Assembly (NCBI RefSeq): GCF_003007715.1
Contig: NZ_PXNO01000021.1
Location: forward strand, 1 to 64,000
Direction: 5' to 3'
DNA length: 64,000 nucleotides
DNA from: Marinobacter shengliensis
GTDB lineage: Bacteria > Pseudomonadota > Gammaproteobacteria > Pseudomonadales > Oleiphilaceae
Part shown: piece after piece, positions 17,765 to 26,799 of the stretch
Layout: every line of letters starts with the position of its first letter
Position numbering within the stretch: the stretch's first letter is position 1
Notes under the pieces: generated by a model
Told to the model about the DNA's origin: nothing
Database searches by the model: none
What the model saw: the letters and a program-made list of their open reading frames with translations, nothing else
Position numbers and translations under genes: made by a program

Positions 17765-17867
17765 CCCAGCGTCACGTGTTTTTACGTTGTGCAATCCGCG
17801 GTACCTCCGTATCAGGTATCGAATGGATCTCTCCTTTCTACGCAGCCGAATTGGCTGCGTTTTTTTT
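17765..17867 (+). ncRNA. Possible small RNA ending in a strong terminator
   Basis: A perfect hairpin CGCAGCC-GAATT-GGCTGCG followed by eight T residues (17841-17867) lies on the plus strand with no plus-strand gene ahead of it: the nearest ends at 17141 and minus-strand genes lie between. A GATAAT -10-like box is at 17757-17762. The proposed transcript has two unpaired-looking anti-Shine-Dalgarno stretches, ACCTCC and CTCTCCTTTC, as found in base-pairing regulators. Start site and function are inferred. Confidence 0.35.
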
Positions 17868-18010
17868 GCCCGGATATTGGCAGGCCAGGGTGGTTTCGGT
17901 TAGTTCGTAGCCACTAGTCCGTACAGCCTCTTGGGGTCGTTTTTGCGATAATTCGTACACTAACTTAATGCATTGAATTATCCGAAACCCAGAGGTTGAA
18001 ACCGAAGAAA

Positions 18011-18247
18011 ATGCCCGACGAACCCGGATCTGCCCGTAACAAATTCCGTTCCGATTTCATGGTTGAGCTTGCGTTGATTGTCGCTGTGGCCGTTTATCTG
18101 ATGATGGCTCAGGGGCAGGCAGTTGGAGAAAATCTGTCGTTCACCGTGGTGGGCGCGGCCCTGATGGCCCTGGCCACCTACTGGACGCTTCACACCGTCC
18201 GTGACGGCCTGGAAGTTATTGCACTGCGGCTTCGCCCTGGCAAATAA
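18011..18247 (+). CDS. Small two-helix membrane protein
   Basis: 78 residues from ATG 18011 (an in-frame TTG at 17996 is possible). Two hydrophobic segments, MVELALIVAVAVYLMMAQG and LSFTVVGAALMALATYW, with a basic N-terminus. No recognised family. The 3' end overlaps the convergent exonuclease gene by 32 bases, which would place both at risk of antisense interference. Confidence 0.6.
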   Translation: MPDEPGSARNKFRSDFMVELALIVAVAVYLMMAQGQAVGENLSFTVVGAALMALATYWTLHTVRDGLEVIALRLRPGK

Positions 18248-18728
18248 CCCGCTCCCAGGTTTTGTGCAGGATCAGCGCGTCGTTGGCGGCCCGGTGAACC
18301 GGTAGTCCCAGGTCGGCAATGACTTGTTGGCGGGTGCCCGACCACTGCCGCACCTGGGCCGGGTTCAGCAGCATGGACACCGATTCCAGCTGGAACTCCG
18401 GGGTTTCGCCGGCGGCCCGGAACAGCCGGTGCAGCCAGAAGCTGTCAAAGGTCCAGGCGTCGCAGAAGATCTGCTCCGGCAACAGCCTGTTCAGCGCCCG
18501 GGCCACTTCCCCTACCGGTGTGCCTTCCTGCTCCAGCCGTGCACGGGAAATGCCGTGTATGGTTTCCGCGCTCTCAGACCAGTCCTGCCAAAGTACGTGC
18601 GGCTGAATCAGCCAGCTGTGCAGGCTGCCATCGGGCATGCACACGCCAACTTCGATCGGATAACTTGCGATCAGATCGAGACTGGATGCTTCAAAGTCGA
18701 TGAATGCCGGGCTGCTGTCTGAGTTCAT
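18216..18728 (-). CDS. DnaQ-like 3'-5' exonuclease (DEDDh)
   Basis: 170 residues; the ATG at 18728 is chosen over a TTG at 18797. DEDDh residues are visible: D and E in FIDFEASS, D in CDAWTFDSFW and the H-x4-D of VHRAANDA. IHGISRARL matches the family's HGI element. It is close in size and layout to stand-alone 3'-5' exonucleases related to DnaQ and oligoribonuclease; whether DNA or RNA is the substrate is not evident. Convergent with the small membrane protein. Confidence 0.82.
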   Translation of the reverse strand: MNSDSSPAFIDFEASSLDLIASYPIEVGVCMPDGSLHSWLIQPHVLWQDWSESAETIHGISRARLEQEGTPVGEVARALNRLLPEQIFCDAWTFDSFWLHRLFRAAGETPEFQLESVSMLLNPAQVRQWSGTRQQVIADLGLPVHRAANDALILHKTWERVICQGEAAVQ

Positions 18729-18878
18729 TGAATCGTTGCTGGCTGTTTGTCGTTTTCCATCGAGTTTACCCCTGATCTTCCCATGACGCGAACCCAAGCG
18801 GCTCTGGCGCTGTTACAATATAGCCATGGTTTGTAAAAGCCCAATGACAAATCCCCTTCTTTTCCTGGTGAATACCCC

Positions 18879-19544
18879 ATGACTGACACCGTTGTCGTTA
18901 TCTATTCCGGGGGCATGGACTCCTTTACCCTGCTCCATCTTGCCCGGGCCCGTGGCTATAAAGTGCATGCACTGTCGTTTAATTACGGTCAGCGCCATGT
19001 ACGGGAGTTGGAGGCGGCAGCTGCGGTGTGTCAGGCGGAGGCGATTCCCCACAAGGTGATTGATATCCGCGCCATGAGTGAGGTGATGGCGGGGTCCTCA
19101 CTGACCTCAGACATTGCCGTGCCGGAGGGGCACTATCAGGAAGACAGCATGAAGTCGACGGTGGTACCCAACCGCAACATGATCCTGCTGTCGCTGGCCA
19201 CCGGCTATGCCGTCACGGCCGGTGCACAAGCCGTCTGGTTTGGCGCCCATGGCGGTGACCATGCCATCTATCCGGATTGCCGGCCGGAATTTATCGAAAA
19301 AATGGATGCGGTGTGCCGGGTGGCGAATTACCAGCCAGTGGCGGTAGAGGCACCTTTTATGGCGCTCGACAAGGGCGAGATCCTGGGCGAGGGTTTGAAG
19401 CTGGGCCTGGACTACAGCCAGACCTGGACCTGCTACAACGGCCGGGAGCGGGCTTGTGGCCGTTGCGGCTCCTGCGTTGAGCGCCTCGAGGCGTTTGCGG
19501 CTCATGGCCTGAAAGACCCCCTGGCTTATGAGAGTCACGCCTGA
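18879..19544 (+). CDS. queC: 7-cyano-7-deazaguanine synthase QueC
   Basis: 221 residues. QueC uses ATP and ammonia to turn 7-carboxy-7-deazaguanine into preQ0 for queuosine. The PP-loop motif is [15 protein letters not shown], the [12 protein letters not shown] block is present, and four zinc cysteines sit in the C-terminal [19 protein letters not shown]. Length fits E. coli QueC (231). It overlaps queE by one base, so the two are co-transcribed. I see no preQ1 riboswitch in the 150 bases upstream. Confidence 0.96.
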   Translation: MTDTVVVIYSGGMDSFTLLHLARARGYKVHALSFNYGQRHVRELEAAAAVCQAEAIPHKVIDIRAMSEVMAGSSLTSDIAVPEGHYQEDSMKSTVVPNRNMILLSLATGYAVTAGAQAVWFGAHGGDHAIYPDCRPEFIEKMDAVCRVANYQPVAVEAPFMALDKGEILGEGLKLGLDYSQTWTCYNGRERACGRCGSCVERLEAFAAHGLKDPLAYESHA

Positions 19545-20200
19545 TGTACCGGGTAAAGGAAGCGTTTTACACCCTGCAGGGGGAAGGCGCCCAGGCTGGC
19601 CGGGCAGCGGTATTCTGCCGGTTCAGCAAATGCAATCTGTGGACCGGACGGGAGAAGGATCGGGCGGCGGCTGTCTGTAACTTCTGCGATACCGATTTTG
19701 TCGGTACCGACGGCCAGAATGGCGGACGTTTCGAGACTGCCGTGGAGCTGGCCGAACATATTCGTAAGCTTTGGCCCGGCGCCCCGGGCCAGCCCTACGT
19801 GGTCTGCACCGGTGGGGAACCTCTGTTGCAGCTGGACCAGCCGTTGATTGATGCCTTCCACGCTGCGGGTTTCGAGGTAGGGGTGGAAACCAACGGCACC
19901 CTGCCGGCGCCGGAGGGAATTGACTGGCTGTGTGTCAGCCCAAAAGCCGACGCCGAGGTGGTTATTACCCAATGTGACGAGCTGAAACTGGTGTATCCCC
20001 AGCCTCTGGCACAGCCGGAACGGTTTCTGGGAATTCGGGCCAGGCACTATTTCCTGTCACCAATGGCCTCGCCGTCTGTACCGGATCAGGGGGATGACCC
20101 GGTCAAACGCAGCAACACCCAAAAGGCCACCGAGTATTGCCTCGCGCATCCGCAATGGCGCCTGACCCTGCAAATGCACAAGATCCTGGGCATTGACTGA
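19544..20200 (+). CDS. queE: 7-carboxy-7-deazaguanine synthase QueE (radical SAM)
   Basis: 218 residues. It converts 6-carboxy-tetrahydropterin to 7-carboxy-7-deazaguanine, the step before QueC. The Fe-S cysteines lie in KCNLWTG...CNFCDTDF, with the expanded C-x14-C-x2-C spacing used by many QueE instead of the standard radical-SAM C-x3-C-x2-C. VCTGGEPLLQ is the SAM-binding GGEP motif. YTLQGEGAQAGRAAVFCRFS at the N-terminus is diagnostic. Coupled to queC by ATG/TGA overlap. Confidence 0.96.
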   Translation: MYRVKEAFYTLQGEGAQAGRAAVFCRFSKCNLWTGREKDRAAAVCNFCDTDFVGTDGQNGGRFETAVELAEHIRKLWPGAPGQPYVVCTGGEPLLQLDQPLIDAFHAAGFEVGVETNGTLPAPEGIDWLCVSPKADAEVVITQCDELKLVYPQPLAQPERFLGIRARHYFLSPMASPSVPDQGDDPVKRSNTQKATEYCLAHPQWRLTLQMHKILGID

Positions 20201-20243
20201 CCGAATGCCCGGGTGAGCCCCGCAGGCACTCTCCGGTCATGCT

Positions 20244-21287
20244 TCAGGCCGTTCGGCGCAGGGCCGTTTCCCGGGTGCGGAAATGGCTGGGGCTCAGACC
20301 GGTCCAACGCTTGAAGGCCCGGGTAAAGTTGGCCGCATCGGCATAGCCAAGGGCATCGGCAATCTGGCTCAGGTTCATGCCCGTGTTTTCCAGAAGTTCC
20401 TTGGCCCGCTCAAGGCGAACCTGATCCACCAGTTGCTGGAAGCTGGCCTCTTCTTCCTGGAGGCGGCGTTTCAGGGTGCGCTCGGACACAAACAGAGTAG
20501 CGGCTACCCGCGCCAGTTTTGGAGGAAACGGATGACTGGTCTCGATGACCCGTCGAACCCGGCAGGCAAAGCCGGCATCCTCCTTTAACTGCTTCAGGGC
20601 TTCCTCGCACTGCGCCCGTGAACTGGCGGCAAGCTGGTCGTCGCTGAATCGCACTGGCAGGCAAAGCTGGCTGACGGGCACGATAAGCGCGTTCTCGGTC
20701 GCGCCATACTCCACCGGCACCCCGATACGATTGCGAAAGCGGTGGAAGTGGTTGGGCTCTGGCCCGCGCCGAAGCACCCGTGTGCCGGGTACCAGGGTGC
20801 CGGTCAACTGAGCGCCCATGGTTACACAGCCAAACAGAACCGCATCCAGCACAAAACCCTGCAGTGGCCCCAGCTCGATGTCGCAGGTCACGTTATACCA
20901 GGCGTTCTGCCCGGATACCCGTTTCTGAACTTTCAGGTGGGGCGCTCGCAGCGTCAGGTAGCGGGTCATCAGCTCCAGCGCCTCTTCCAGGGTTCGGCTG
21001 CTCATGACCGCCGTTCCCAGGGCGCCGTGCAGGGGGAGCTTGAGCTCCCGGGCGAGCATGATGCCAAGGCCCGGCTCGCCACTCTCAATAATGGCGCGGG
21101 TGACAAACTCGCTGGCCTGGGCCTGGCTGACTCTTACTTCCGTTGAGTTCAGGCGGGTGGGGTCAAGACCGACCCGAAGAATGAGATCCCTTTCGTCCAC
21201 TCCAATGGTATGCAGCAATTCGGCCAGGGTATGCAGGTAGATGGCCGGCATGCCCAGATCCTGTGCAGTAGAAACTGAGACGCGCAT
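20244..21287 (-). CDS. AraC-family regulator (OruR/ArgR-like N-terminal domain)
   Basis: 347 residues; GAGGAAA precedes the ATG. The N-terminal ~210 residues have the Arabinose_bd-like domain of OruR/VirF-type regulators (LPLHGALGTAVMSSRTLEEALELM). The C-terminal ~100 residues hold two helix-turn-helix units: ARVAATLFVSERTLKRRLQEE and LSQIADALGYADAANFTRAFKRWTG, the AraC signature. Downstream on the same strand of the alpha/beta-hydrolase gene, 144 bases away; that hydrolase is a plausible target. Confidence 0.9.
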   Translation of the reverse strand: MRVSVSTAQDLGMPAIYLHTLAELLHTIGVDERDLILRVGLDPTRLNSTEVRVSQAQASEFVTRAIIESGEPGLGIMLARELKLPLHGALGTAVMSSRTLEEALELMTRYLTLRAPHLKVQKRVSGQNAWYNVTCDIELGPLQGFVLDAVLFGCVTMGAQLTGTLVPGTRVLRRGPEPNHFHRFRNRIGVPVEYGATENALIVPVSQLCLPVRFSDDQLAASSRAQCEEALKQLKEDAGFACRVRRVIETSHPFPPKLARVAATLFVSERTLKRRLQEEEASFQQLVDQVRLERAKELLENTGMNLSQIADALGYADAANFTRAFKRWTGLSPSHFRTRETALRRTA

Positions 21288-21431
21288 GGGTTTCCTCGTC
21301 AGCGACTGTTCTTGTTATGTAAGGGTGTTCAGTATTGCTGATTATGACCGTTTGCCCGGGCCAGCCCCATGACTTGATTGACGGGTCAATGGGCCAGAGA
21401 GGCCAATTCGGCACCTCTCCGCTCAGTCATT

Positions 21432-22319
21432 TCAATGGCTATGGCGCCGGATGAAGGTTTCCAGAACCTTGGCGGAACGGCCAGGATTTTCCAGCATGGG
21501 CAGGTGGCCGACGCCCCGGAATACATGCACATCGGCGTCTGGTGTGGCGGTTCTGAACCAGTTTACGCAACGGGTCGGGGTGATAACGTCTTTCTCGCCC
21601 CACTGCACCTGCAGCGGTGGTGTGCCCGGGCCGAGATATCGGGCCGGGGCAAGGGCGTCAGCGAGCATGTCGTTGAAAATGTGTCTCAGTGCTTGTCGGC
21701 GGTTCAGAAGGTCCGGGCCCAGTAATCCGGCCATGGCCAGCCCGGGTAACGTTGGTTTGCCGGTGCCCACACTGTTGAACATCCGGTAGACCCCGGCCCA
21801 GTCCTGGGGAATCAGGATGGCATCGCGATCAGACTCAAACGGAGCGTCAATATCCACATCCGCATGTTCCGGGATACCGGCACTGTTAAGCAGTGTCAGT
21901 GACCGAGGAGGTTGCTCCAGCTTATGGGCCAGAATTGACGCAATGGCGCCTCCCATGGAGCTGCCGGCAATGTGCAGGTTGTCTGTCGCGTAGCCGGATA
22001 GCCAGTCACTCAGCCGTCGGGCCTGGCTTTCATAGCGGTAGCAGGCGTCAGCATGGTACTGGCTCTCACCCAGTCCGGGTACGTCCGGAACCAGCAGGTG
22101 CCAGTCTGCAGGGAGTCTCTGCATCCAGAAGGCCCAGTTTTCCTTCATGGCGGCAAAGCCATGTATCAACACCAGGGTTGGTCGCCCGGGTGCCGGTTTG
22201 CCACGTTCCAGAAACACCATGCGATGGCCGTCGACAATGGCTTCCTGCCGTTGTGCGCGCAGCAGCCAGCGTTGGCCGGTGCGGGCGACCGGCCATAGGT
22301 TCGGGGTCGGGACTTTCAT
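21432..22319 (-). CDS. Alpha/beta-fold hydrolase
   Basis: 295 residues. Oxyanion HG motif in LVLIHGFAAMKENW, nucleophile elbow GSSMGG (Ser), acid in WGEKDVITP and catalytic His in GVGHLPMLENP: a complete triad. The N-terminal ~45 residues precede the fold and include an amphipathic segment. Similar enzymes cleave fatty-acid or aryl esters or monoacylglycerols; substrate not predictable. Confidence 0.87.
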   Translation of the reverse strand: MKVPTPNLWPVARTGQRWLLRAQRQEAIVDGHRMVFLERGKPAPGRPTLVLIHGFAAMKENWAFWMQRLPADWHLLVPDVPGLGESQYHADACYRYESQARRLSDWLSGYATDNLHIAGSSMGGAIASILAHKLEQPPRSLTLLNSAGIPEHADVDIDAPFESDRDAILIPQDWAGVYRMFNSVGTGKPTLPGLAMAGLLGPDLLNRRQALRHIFNDMLADALAPARYLGPGTPPLQVQWGEKDVITPTRCVNWFRTATPDADVHVFRGVGHLPMLENPGRSAKVLETFIRRHSH

Positions 22320-22425
22320 GGATACGACAACCTCTTGATGGTAAATCCGAATTCCAGTTTACCGCCCCTGTGGTTGGGTGCTATTGCCTGCCCGCCCCGA
22401 TCTGGCGTCGGTGCGGCAACCGGGT

Positions 22426-24192
22426 TCAAGGCGATGGCAGCCGGATATCCGTGATCACCGGGTTGTGATCCGAAGAGCGCCAGGGGCCGCTGACCGGTAT
22501 CCGAGGTGGCTGGTCGTAGCCCAGGGCCCGGGGTTCATCGGCGTTGATGTTCCAGGCCTGGGCGTGGATGACATGGGGCAGCAGGCTGGCCGAAGCCAGG
22601 GCATAGTCGAGGCTGCCTTTTTCTCCCCGGTATCGGTAACTGTGGTGTGGGCAGTGGTCCTGTTGGCAGGGATGGAAGTGGTGCACCAGGCTGGTAAAGC
22701 CCTGGCGATAAAGCACCTGCACCGGGTCTTCCTGAGCGTAGCTGTTGAGGTCGCCGGTGATCAGGGTGCCGGCGAGTGTGTCCGGTGCCGGAAGTGAGCC
22801 AAGCCAGTCGAGCATGGTTTCGGTAGCCTGGCTGCGCCGATAATTGAAACAGCCCTGGCCGTCTTTCTGATCGGAATCTTTGCCGCTGGCGTTCCGACAG
22901 GACTTCGATTTCAGGTGCGTCACTACGATGCGAACAACCTGGTCGCCATGCCGGGCCTGGAACATCTGGGCCAGGGGAGGCCTGCCCATGGGCTCTGACG
23001 GCTGCCGGCTGGCATCGCCAACAGGGGTTGCCCGGTCTGTCCGGTATAACAGGGCGCTGCGAATGGCGTCGGAGCCGTCATCGCCGGGTGTCGCCACAAA
23101 ACGCCACTCGGCGCCAAGTCGCGCGGCCAGTTCGGCAACGGCACTGTCTGGGCCATAGCCGTCGTTTTCAAGTTCGGTGACGGCCAGTATGTCTGGGTCT
23201 GGCAGGGTGAGAGCCGCCACCAGCCGCTGGTTCTGTTCCCGGAAGGCTGCCACGCTCTCTGCCCCCCGGGCAGTGGGAAAGCCTGCACCCTGGCCGTTAC
23301 CGTTGAAGTAGTTCTCCAGGTTCAGGGTGACGATCCGCAGGTCGACGTCATCGGGCTTTCCGGGTGGTTGCGGGCGCTCGTTGCTGGCTTTGAAGACCGG
23401 TTGCCTGTCTGGCTGGACACGCCACTGGCCAAAGCGGAAATCGAGAACACCCTGCAGTTGCGAGACGGTATCGCCGGCGCGTACCGTGTTCCGCCCATCA
23501 AGCCCGCCCGGTGGCCAAGGCACGGGATCGGGATTGCGCACGGCCAGGCCATCGTCCAGAAACACACGGTGTTGATGGTTGTTGCGGGCCTGCGTGACGG
23601 CTGCTGGCCCCGGTGCCAGGTATTCCGTCGGGATGACTTGATCCTCGGCGGCCAGAGTAAGCTCGCCGTAAAGGGCAAGGTTGTAGTGGTCAATAACCGT
23701 CAGCGGGGCGGCAAAGCGAACCCGCATGTTCTCAAGACTTTCCGGTGGTTGTGACCAGGGCAGTGACACCTCGATGGGCCTGGGCATTTTGCCCTCGCCG
23801 CAGACGGTCAGCTTGCCGACATCCACCAGTTCCGTCAGACCATGATATTCCTTGACGGTCCCTGTCAGTCGCAGGCGCTGGCCGAGCTTGCCCGCTGCCT
23901 GGCGTGTGTAGATGAACAGGGCTTCGGAGGTGGCCGGGTTCTGGTCCGTTTCAGCATCAGCCTGTTGCAGGTAGAAACCACCAAAACCACCTTTGTGGCG
24001 ACTGTCCTGGGTGAGGATGCCTTCGACGGTGACGGTTTGCCCGACCAGGGGCGAAGCAGGGCCGCTGCCCTGAATGGCGTGGATGGCAGTGGCCGGCGCG
24101 CCGCACGCCTCGGCCACTGCCTGCGTCGGGACGCAGAGCGTGGTAGCCAGGCCGAGGGCGGCGTTGAGCAGAAGTCTGGAAAGTGTCGTCAC
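22426..24192 (-). CDS. exeM: Secreted ExeM/NucH-type endonuclease (EEP domain)
   Basis: 588 residues with a signal peptide ending TQAVAEA. An OB-fold-like region (VGQTVTVEGILTQDSRHKGGFGGFYLQQ) precedes an endonuclease/exonuclease/phosphatase domain: RIVTLNLENYFNG, DILAVTELENDGYG with the metal-binding Glu, VTHLKSKSC, and a C-terminal SDHNPVITDIRL with the catalytic Asp-His. This is the layout of extracellular nucleases of the ExeM family, which degrade extracellular DNA in biofilms or for phosphate supply. The stop of a WYL-domain regulator lies 9 bases upstream, so they are probably one operon. Confidence 0.9.
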   Translation of the reverse strand: MTTLSRLLLNAALGLATTLCVPTQAVAEACGAPATAIHAIQGSGPASPLVGQTVTVEGILTQDSRHKGGFGGFYLQQADAETDQNPATSEALFIYTRQAAGKLGQRLRLTGTVKEYHGLTELVDVGKLTVCGEGKMPRPIEVSLPWSQPPESLENMRVRFAAPLTVIDHYNLALYGELTLAAEDQVIPTEYLAPGPAAVTQARNNHQHRVFLDDGLAVRNPDPVPWPPGGLDGRNTVRAGDTVSQLQGVLDFRFGQWRVQPDRQPVFKASNERPQPPGKPDDVDLRIVTLNLENYFNGNGQGAGFPTARGAESVAAFREQNQRLVAALTLPDPDILAVTELENDGYGPDSAVAELAARLGAEWRFVATPGDDGSDAIRSALLYRTDRATPVGDASRQPSEPMGRPPLAQMFQARHGDQVVRIVVTHLKSKSCRNASGKDSDQKDGQGCFNYRRSQATETMLDWLGSLPAPDTLAGTLITGDLNSYAQEDPVQVLYRQGFTSLVHHFHPCQQDHCPHHSYRYRGEKGSLDYALASASLLPHVIHAQAWNINADEPRALGYDQPPRIPVSGPWRSSDHNPVITDIRLPSP

Positions 24193-24201
24193 CGGGCCAG
24201 T

Positions 24202-25104
24202 CTAGCAGAGACCGGCCACCGCTTTGAGTGCCCGTTCGCGCTTGCTTCCAAAGCCAAGCTGGTCCGGGTTGGCCAGTTCCAGCTGCTGCACCAGTGGGTC
24301 CGGGTGGCTATTGTCAAAGGTAATTCCGAGCCGGGACAGGACATAGGGCGCCAACGCTGCACGGGTTTCGATGCTGAGGCAGCCCTGTTCCATACCGTAG
24401 TCGTTGGCAATGATCTGTTGTTGCGCCTCGGTCAGGCGCTGATCAGGTGCGATCTCCAGGGTGACCAGGCGTTGCCAGTCTTCATCCTGCTGCGCGGCGT
24501 GCCTGGATTTCTGCCGGAGTGCCTCCGGCTGGCCCTGAAAACGGCTCAGGGCGAAATCCCGGAATTCCCGGTTGGCATTGCACCAGGCCCGCACATGCCA
24601 GCTGTTACCCGTGCATACCAGTGAATGCGGCTCCAGCAGGCTGTCGGCAGCTTCCGGTCGGCTCAGGGACACGTAACTGGCCTTGAGTTGGCGGTGATAA
24701 CGGGTAGCGTTAACCACAGCCCGCATGGTTTCCGGGGCGATGCGCCGGGACGGTTCCGGGATGACGGCATTGCCCGGCAGTCCAAGCTCCAGGTCAGAAA
24801 ACGTGTCGCTCAGGCTCTGTTGCCGCGCAAGCAGGTCTTGATATTCGCTAACCTGGCCCCGTGTTACCACCGGTTTGAAACCGGCTGCCGGCACATAACC
24901 TTTCAGGTGCCGGTCGTAAACCAGGTTGCCGGGAGCCAGTTCCCGCAAGTAGGTGTTGATATCCTTTGATGCCTGCTGGCGACCAATGCCGAAACTGTGG
25001 CAGATGTGGTTAGTGGTCAGGCGTCCTTCCCACAAGGCGATGATTTCAATCAGTCGATAGCGAAGCAGTAAATCCCAGCGAATGGGCCAGTCCGTTTTCT
25101 TCAT
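24202..25104 (-). CDS. WYL-domain transcriptional regulator of BrxR/CapW type
   Basis: 300 residues. The N-terminal winged helix (RWDLLLRYRLIEIIALWEG, then LTTNHICHSFGIGRQQASKDI) closely resembles, from memory, that of BrxR and CapW, the repressors of BREX and CBASS defence systems. A WYL-like ligand domain (RYHRQLKASYVSLSRPEAADSL, HSLVCTGNSWHVRAWCN) and a WCX-type C-terminal domain follow. Here no defence genes adjoin; the partner is the secreted nuclease 9 bases downstream. A divergent MFS gene starts 249 bases away. Confidence 0.85.
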   Translation of the reverse strand: MKKTDWPIRWDLLLRYRLIEIIALWEGRLTTNHICHSFGIGRQQASKDINTYLRELAPGNLVYDRHLKGYVPAAGFKPVVTRGQVSEYQDLLARQQSLSDTFSDLELGLPGNAVIPEPSRRIAPETMRAVVNATRYHRQLKASYVSLSRPEAADSLLEPHSLVCTGNSWHVRAWCNANREFRDFALSRFQGQPEALRQKSRHAAQQDEDWQRLVTLEIAPDQRLTEAQQQIIANDYGMEQGCLSIETRAALAPYVLSRLGITFDNSHPDPLVQQLELANPDQLGFGSKRERALKAVAGLC

Positions 25105-25184
25105 AACCAGGCGCTCACGGTCCGAGTAAGTAGCTTGATGTTTATGTTACCCGCTACGGCTATCAGGTTCTGTTACGGCCCATT

Positions 25185-25197
25185 AATGTAAAACATT
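25185..25197. promoter_or_regulatory. Inverted repeat in the WYL regulator/MFS intergenic region
   Basis: AATGT-AAA-ACATT, a perfect 5-base inverted repeat with a 3-base centre, midway between the divergent WYL regulator and MFS starts. A candidate regulator operator; short, so chance is possible. Confidence 0.3.
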
Positions 25198-25353
25198 GTC
25201 AAATACCGCGCCACTACTGGGTTCGAGGTCTCGGCAACTGCTTAGTGGAGTCGTCTGGCGATGGCTGGTTAAATACACACCAGCAGACAACCCATAACGT
25301 TGCTATCTTTTCTTTACTGTCACCCTGATGTAACCCAATACCCGGAGCCACTC

Positions 25354-26637
25354 ATGACCCGAATGGTCACCTCCCTTTCGGCGCTGATCCTCAGCATTGT
25401 GTTGCTGGTCAGCGGCAATGCGTTTCTGATGACGCTGCTGGGTATTCGCCTGAGTATCGAAGAAGTCTCACCCAATGTCATTGGCTGGGTGCTGGTGTGC
25501 TATTCCATCGGTTTTGTCCTTGGCACCCTGTATGTCCACAAGATTATTGGCAGGGTAGGCCATATCCGCGCCTTTGCGGCATTTGCTGCTATGGCTGCCG
25601 TGGTGTCGCTGATGTATCCGATGGCGGTGTCGATGATTTTCTGGGCGGTCCTTCGGGTACTGTCTGGCTTCACCATCGCCGGTGTGTTGGTGGTGATTGA
25701 AAGCTGGTTCTCCAGCCGTGCCACTAACGCCAACCGGGGTGCGCTGTTTGCCGTTTACCAGATTGTTTTCTACTTGTCGGCCGCCGGCGGCCAGTTGATT
25801 GTCAACGTGGGTGACCCGGGCAGTTTCCTGCCGTTTTCGCTGGCGGCCATCCTGCTGACTCTCGCCCTGATTCCTCTGGCTCTCACTCGAATGGAAGCGC
25901 CGGCGATTGAGCAGGTGCACCGGATGTCGATCTTCAAACTCGGGCGGGAATCATTTTCCGGTGTCGCTGGCGCGCTGATCAGCGGCGTCATGATTGGCGG
26001 CTTCTATGCACTGGGGCCGGTATACGCCACGTTAGTGGGGCTGGACGTGGCCAGAACTTCGACCTTCATGGCCAGCGCCATCATTGCTGCCATGTTGTTG
26101 GCCTGGCCATTGGGCCGGGTGTGCGATCGATTTGACCGACGCCGGGTGATGTTCTGGGTGGCACTGATTGCTTCCGCTTCGGCCGTTGGGGTTGGCGTTT
26201 TCGGGGCGGCAAGCCTGGCGTTGCTCACCTTGCTGGTAGGACTTTTTACCGGTCTGTCGGCCACTCTGTACCCAATCGCGGTGGCCATCACCAACGACCG
26301 CATGGACAGCAACCGGATTGTCGCCGCCAGTGCCACGCTGTTGCTGAGCTACGGTATTGGCAGCGTGATCGGGCCGATCACCATGGCGGAGTTAATCAAC
26401 ATCATGGGGCCCTCCGGCCTGTTCTATGGCAATGCCGGCTTCCTGGTGTTGCTGGCAGTGATCACTAGCTACCGGATCAGCCACACCGACGACGTGCCGG
26501 TGGAGGAGCAGGAGCACTTTGTCCCGGCCATGCCGGAGGCGTCTCCGGTGCTTTCCGAGCTGGACCCGCGTAATACCGAGTTCCACGAATCTCCGGAAGT
26601 GGAGGAAATGCAGGAAGAGTTGCGTCAGGCTGGCTGA
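25354..26637 (+). CDS. MFS transporter (YcaD-like)
   Basis: 427 residues from MTRMVTSLSALILS; an upstream start at 25300 would add 18 non-hydrophobic residues and lacks a ribosome site, while GGAG precedes the ATG at 25354. Twelve predicted membrane helices with the MFS loop motif GRVCDRFDRRRVM between helices 8 and 9. A ~50-residue acidic cytoplasmic tail ends the protein. Similar in layout to E. coli YcaD, whose substrate is not settled. Confidence 0.87.
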   Translation: MTRMVTSLSALILSIVLLVSGNAFLMTLLGIRLSIEEVSPNVIGWVLVCYSIGFVLGTLYVHKIIGRVGHIRAFAAFAAMAAVVSLMYPMAVSMIFWAVLRVLSGFTIAGVLVVIESWFSSRATNANRGALFAVYQIVFYLSAAGGQLIVNVGDPGSFLPFSLAAILLTLALIPLALTRMEAPAIEQVHRMSIFKLGRESFSGVAGALISGVMIGGFYALGPVYATLVGLDVARTSTFMASAIIAAMLLAWPLGRVCDRFDRRRVMFWVALIASASAVGVGVFGAASLALLTLLVGLFTGLSATLYPIAVAITNDRMDSNRIVAASATLLLSYGIGSVIGPITMAELINIMGPSGLFYGNAGFLVLLAVITSYRISHTDDVPVEEQEHFVPAMPEASPVLSELDPRNTEFHESPEVEEMQEELRQAG

Positions 26638-26701
26638 CGCGCCTTTCGGTTTTCCCCAATTATATTTTCACCCTGATATCTGTTTTTATTTCAATGGTTA
26701 G

Positions 26702-26732
26702 CTTACTATTGGTGAATTTCCAATAAGGTAAG
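26702..26732. promoter_or_regulatory. Imperfect palindrome, MarR operator candidate
   Basis: CTTACTATTGG, seven-base centre, CCAATAAGGTAAG. The two halves match apart from small insertions. It lies 68 bases before the MarR start, in an AT-rich promoter region, and is the natural autoregulatory site for that gene. Confidence 0.45.
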
Positions 26733-26799
26733 TGTTTTCTCGGTTTTCGGGGTGGCGTTTGCTTGTCCCATGCCGGATCACCATCAGGAGTGTTTAACC

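Noticed and set aside
17716-17910. 64-codon plus-strand frame
   Set aside because: Crosses a strong hairpin terminator, has no ribosome site and no family.
18729-18878. preQ1 riboswitch before queC
   Set aside because: No pseudoknot-like or C-rich preQ1 motif can be seen.
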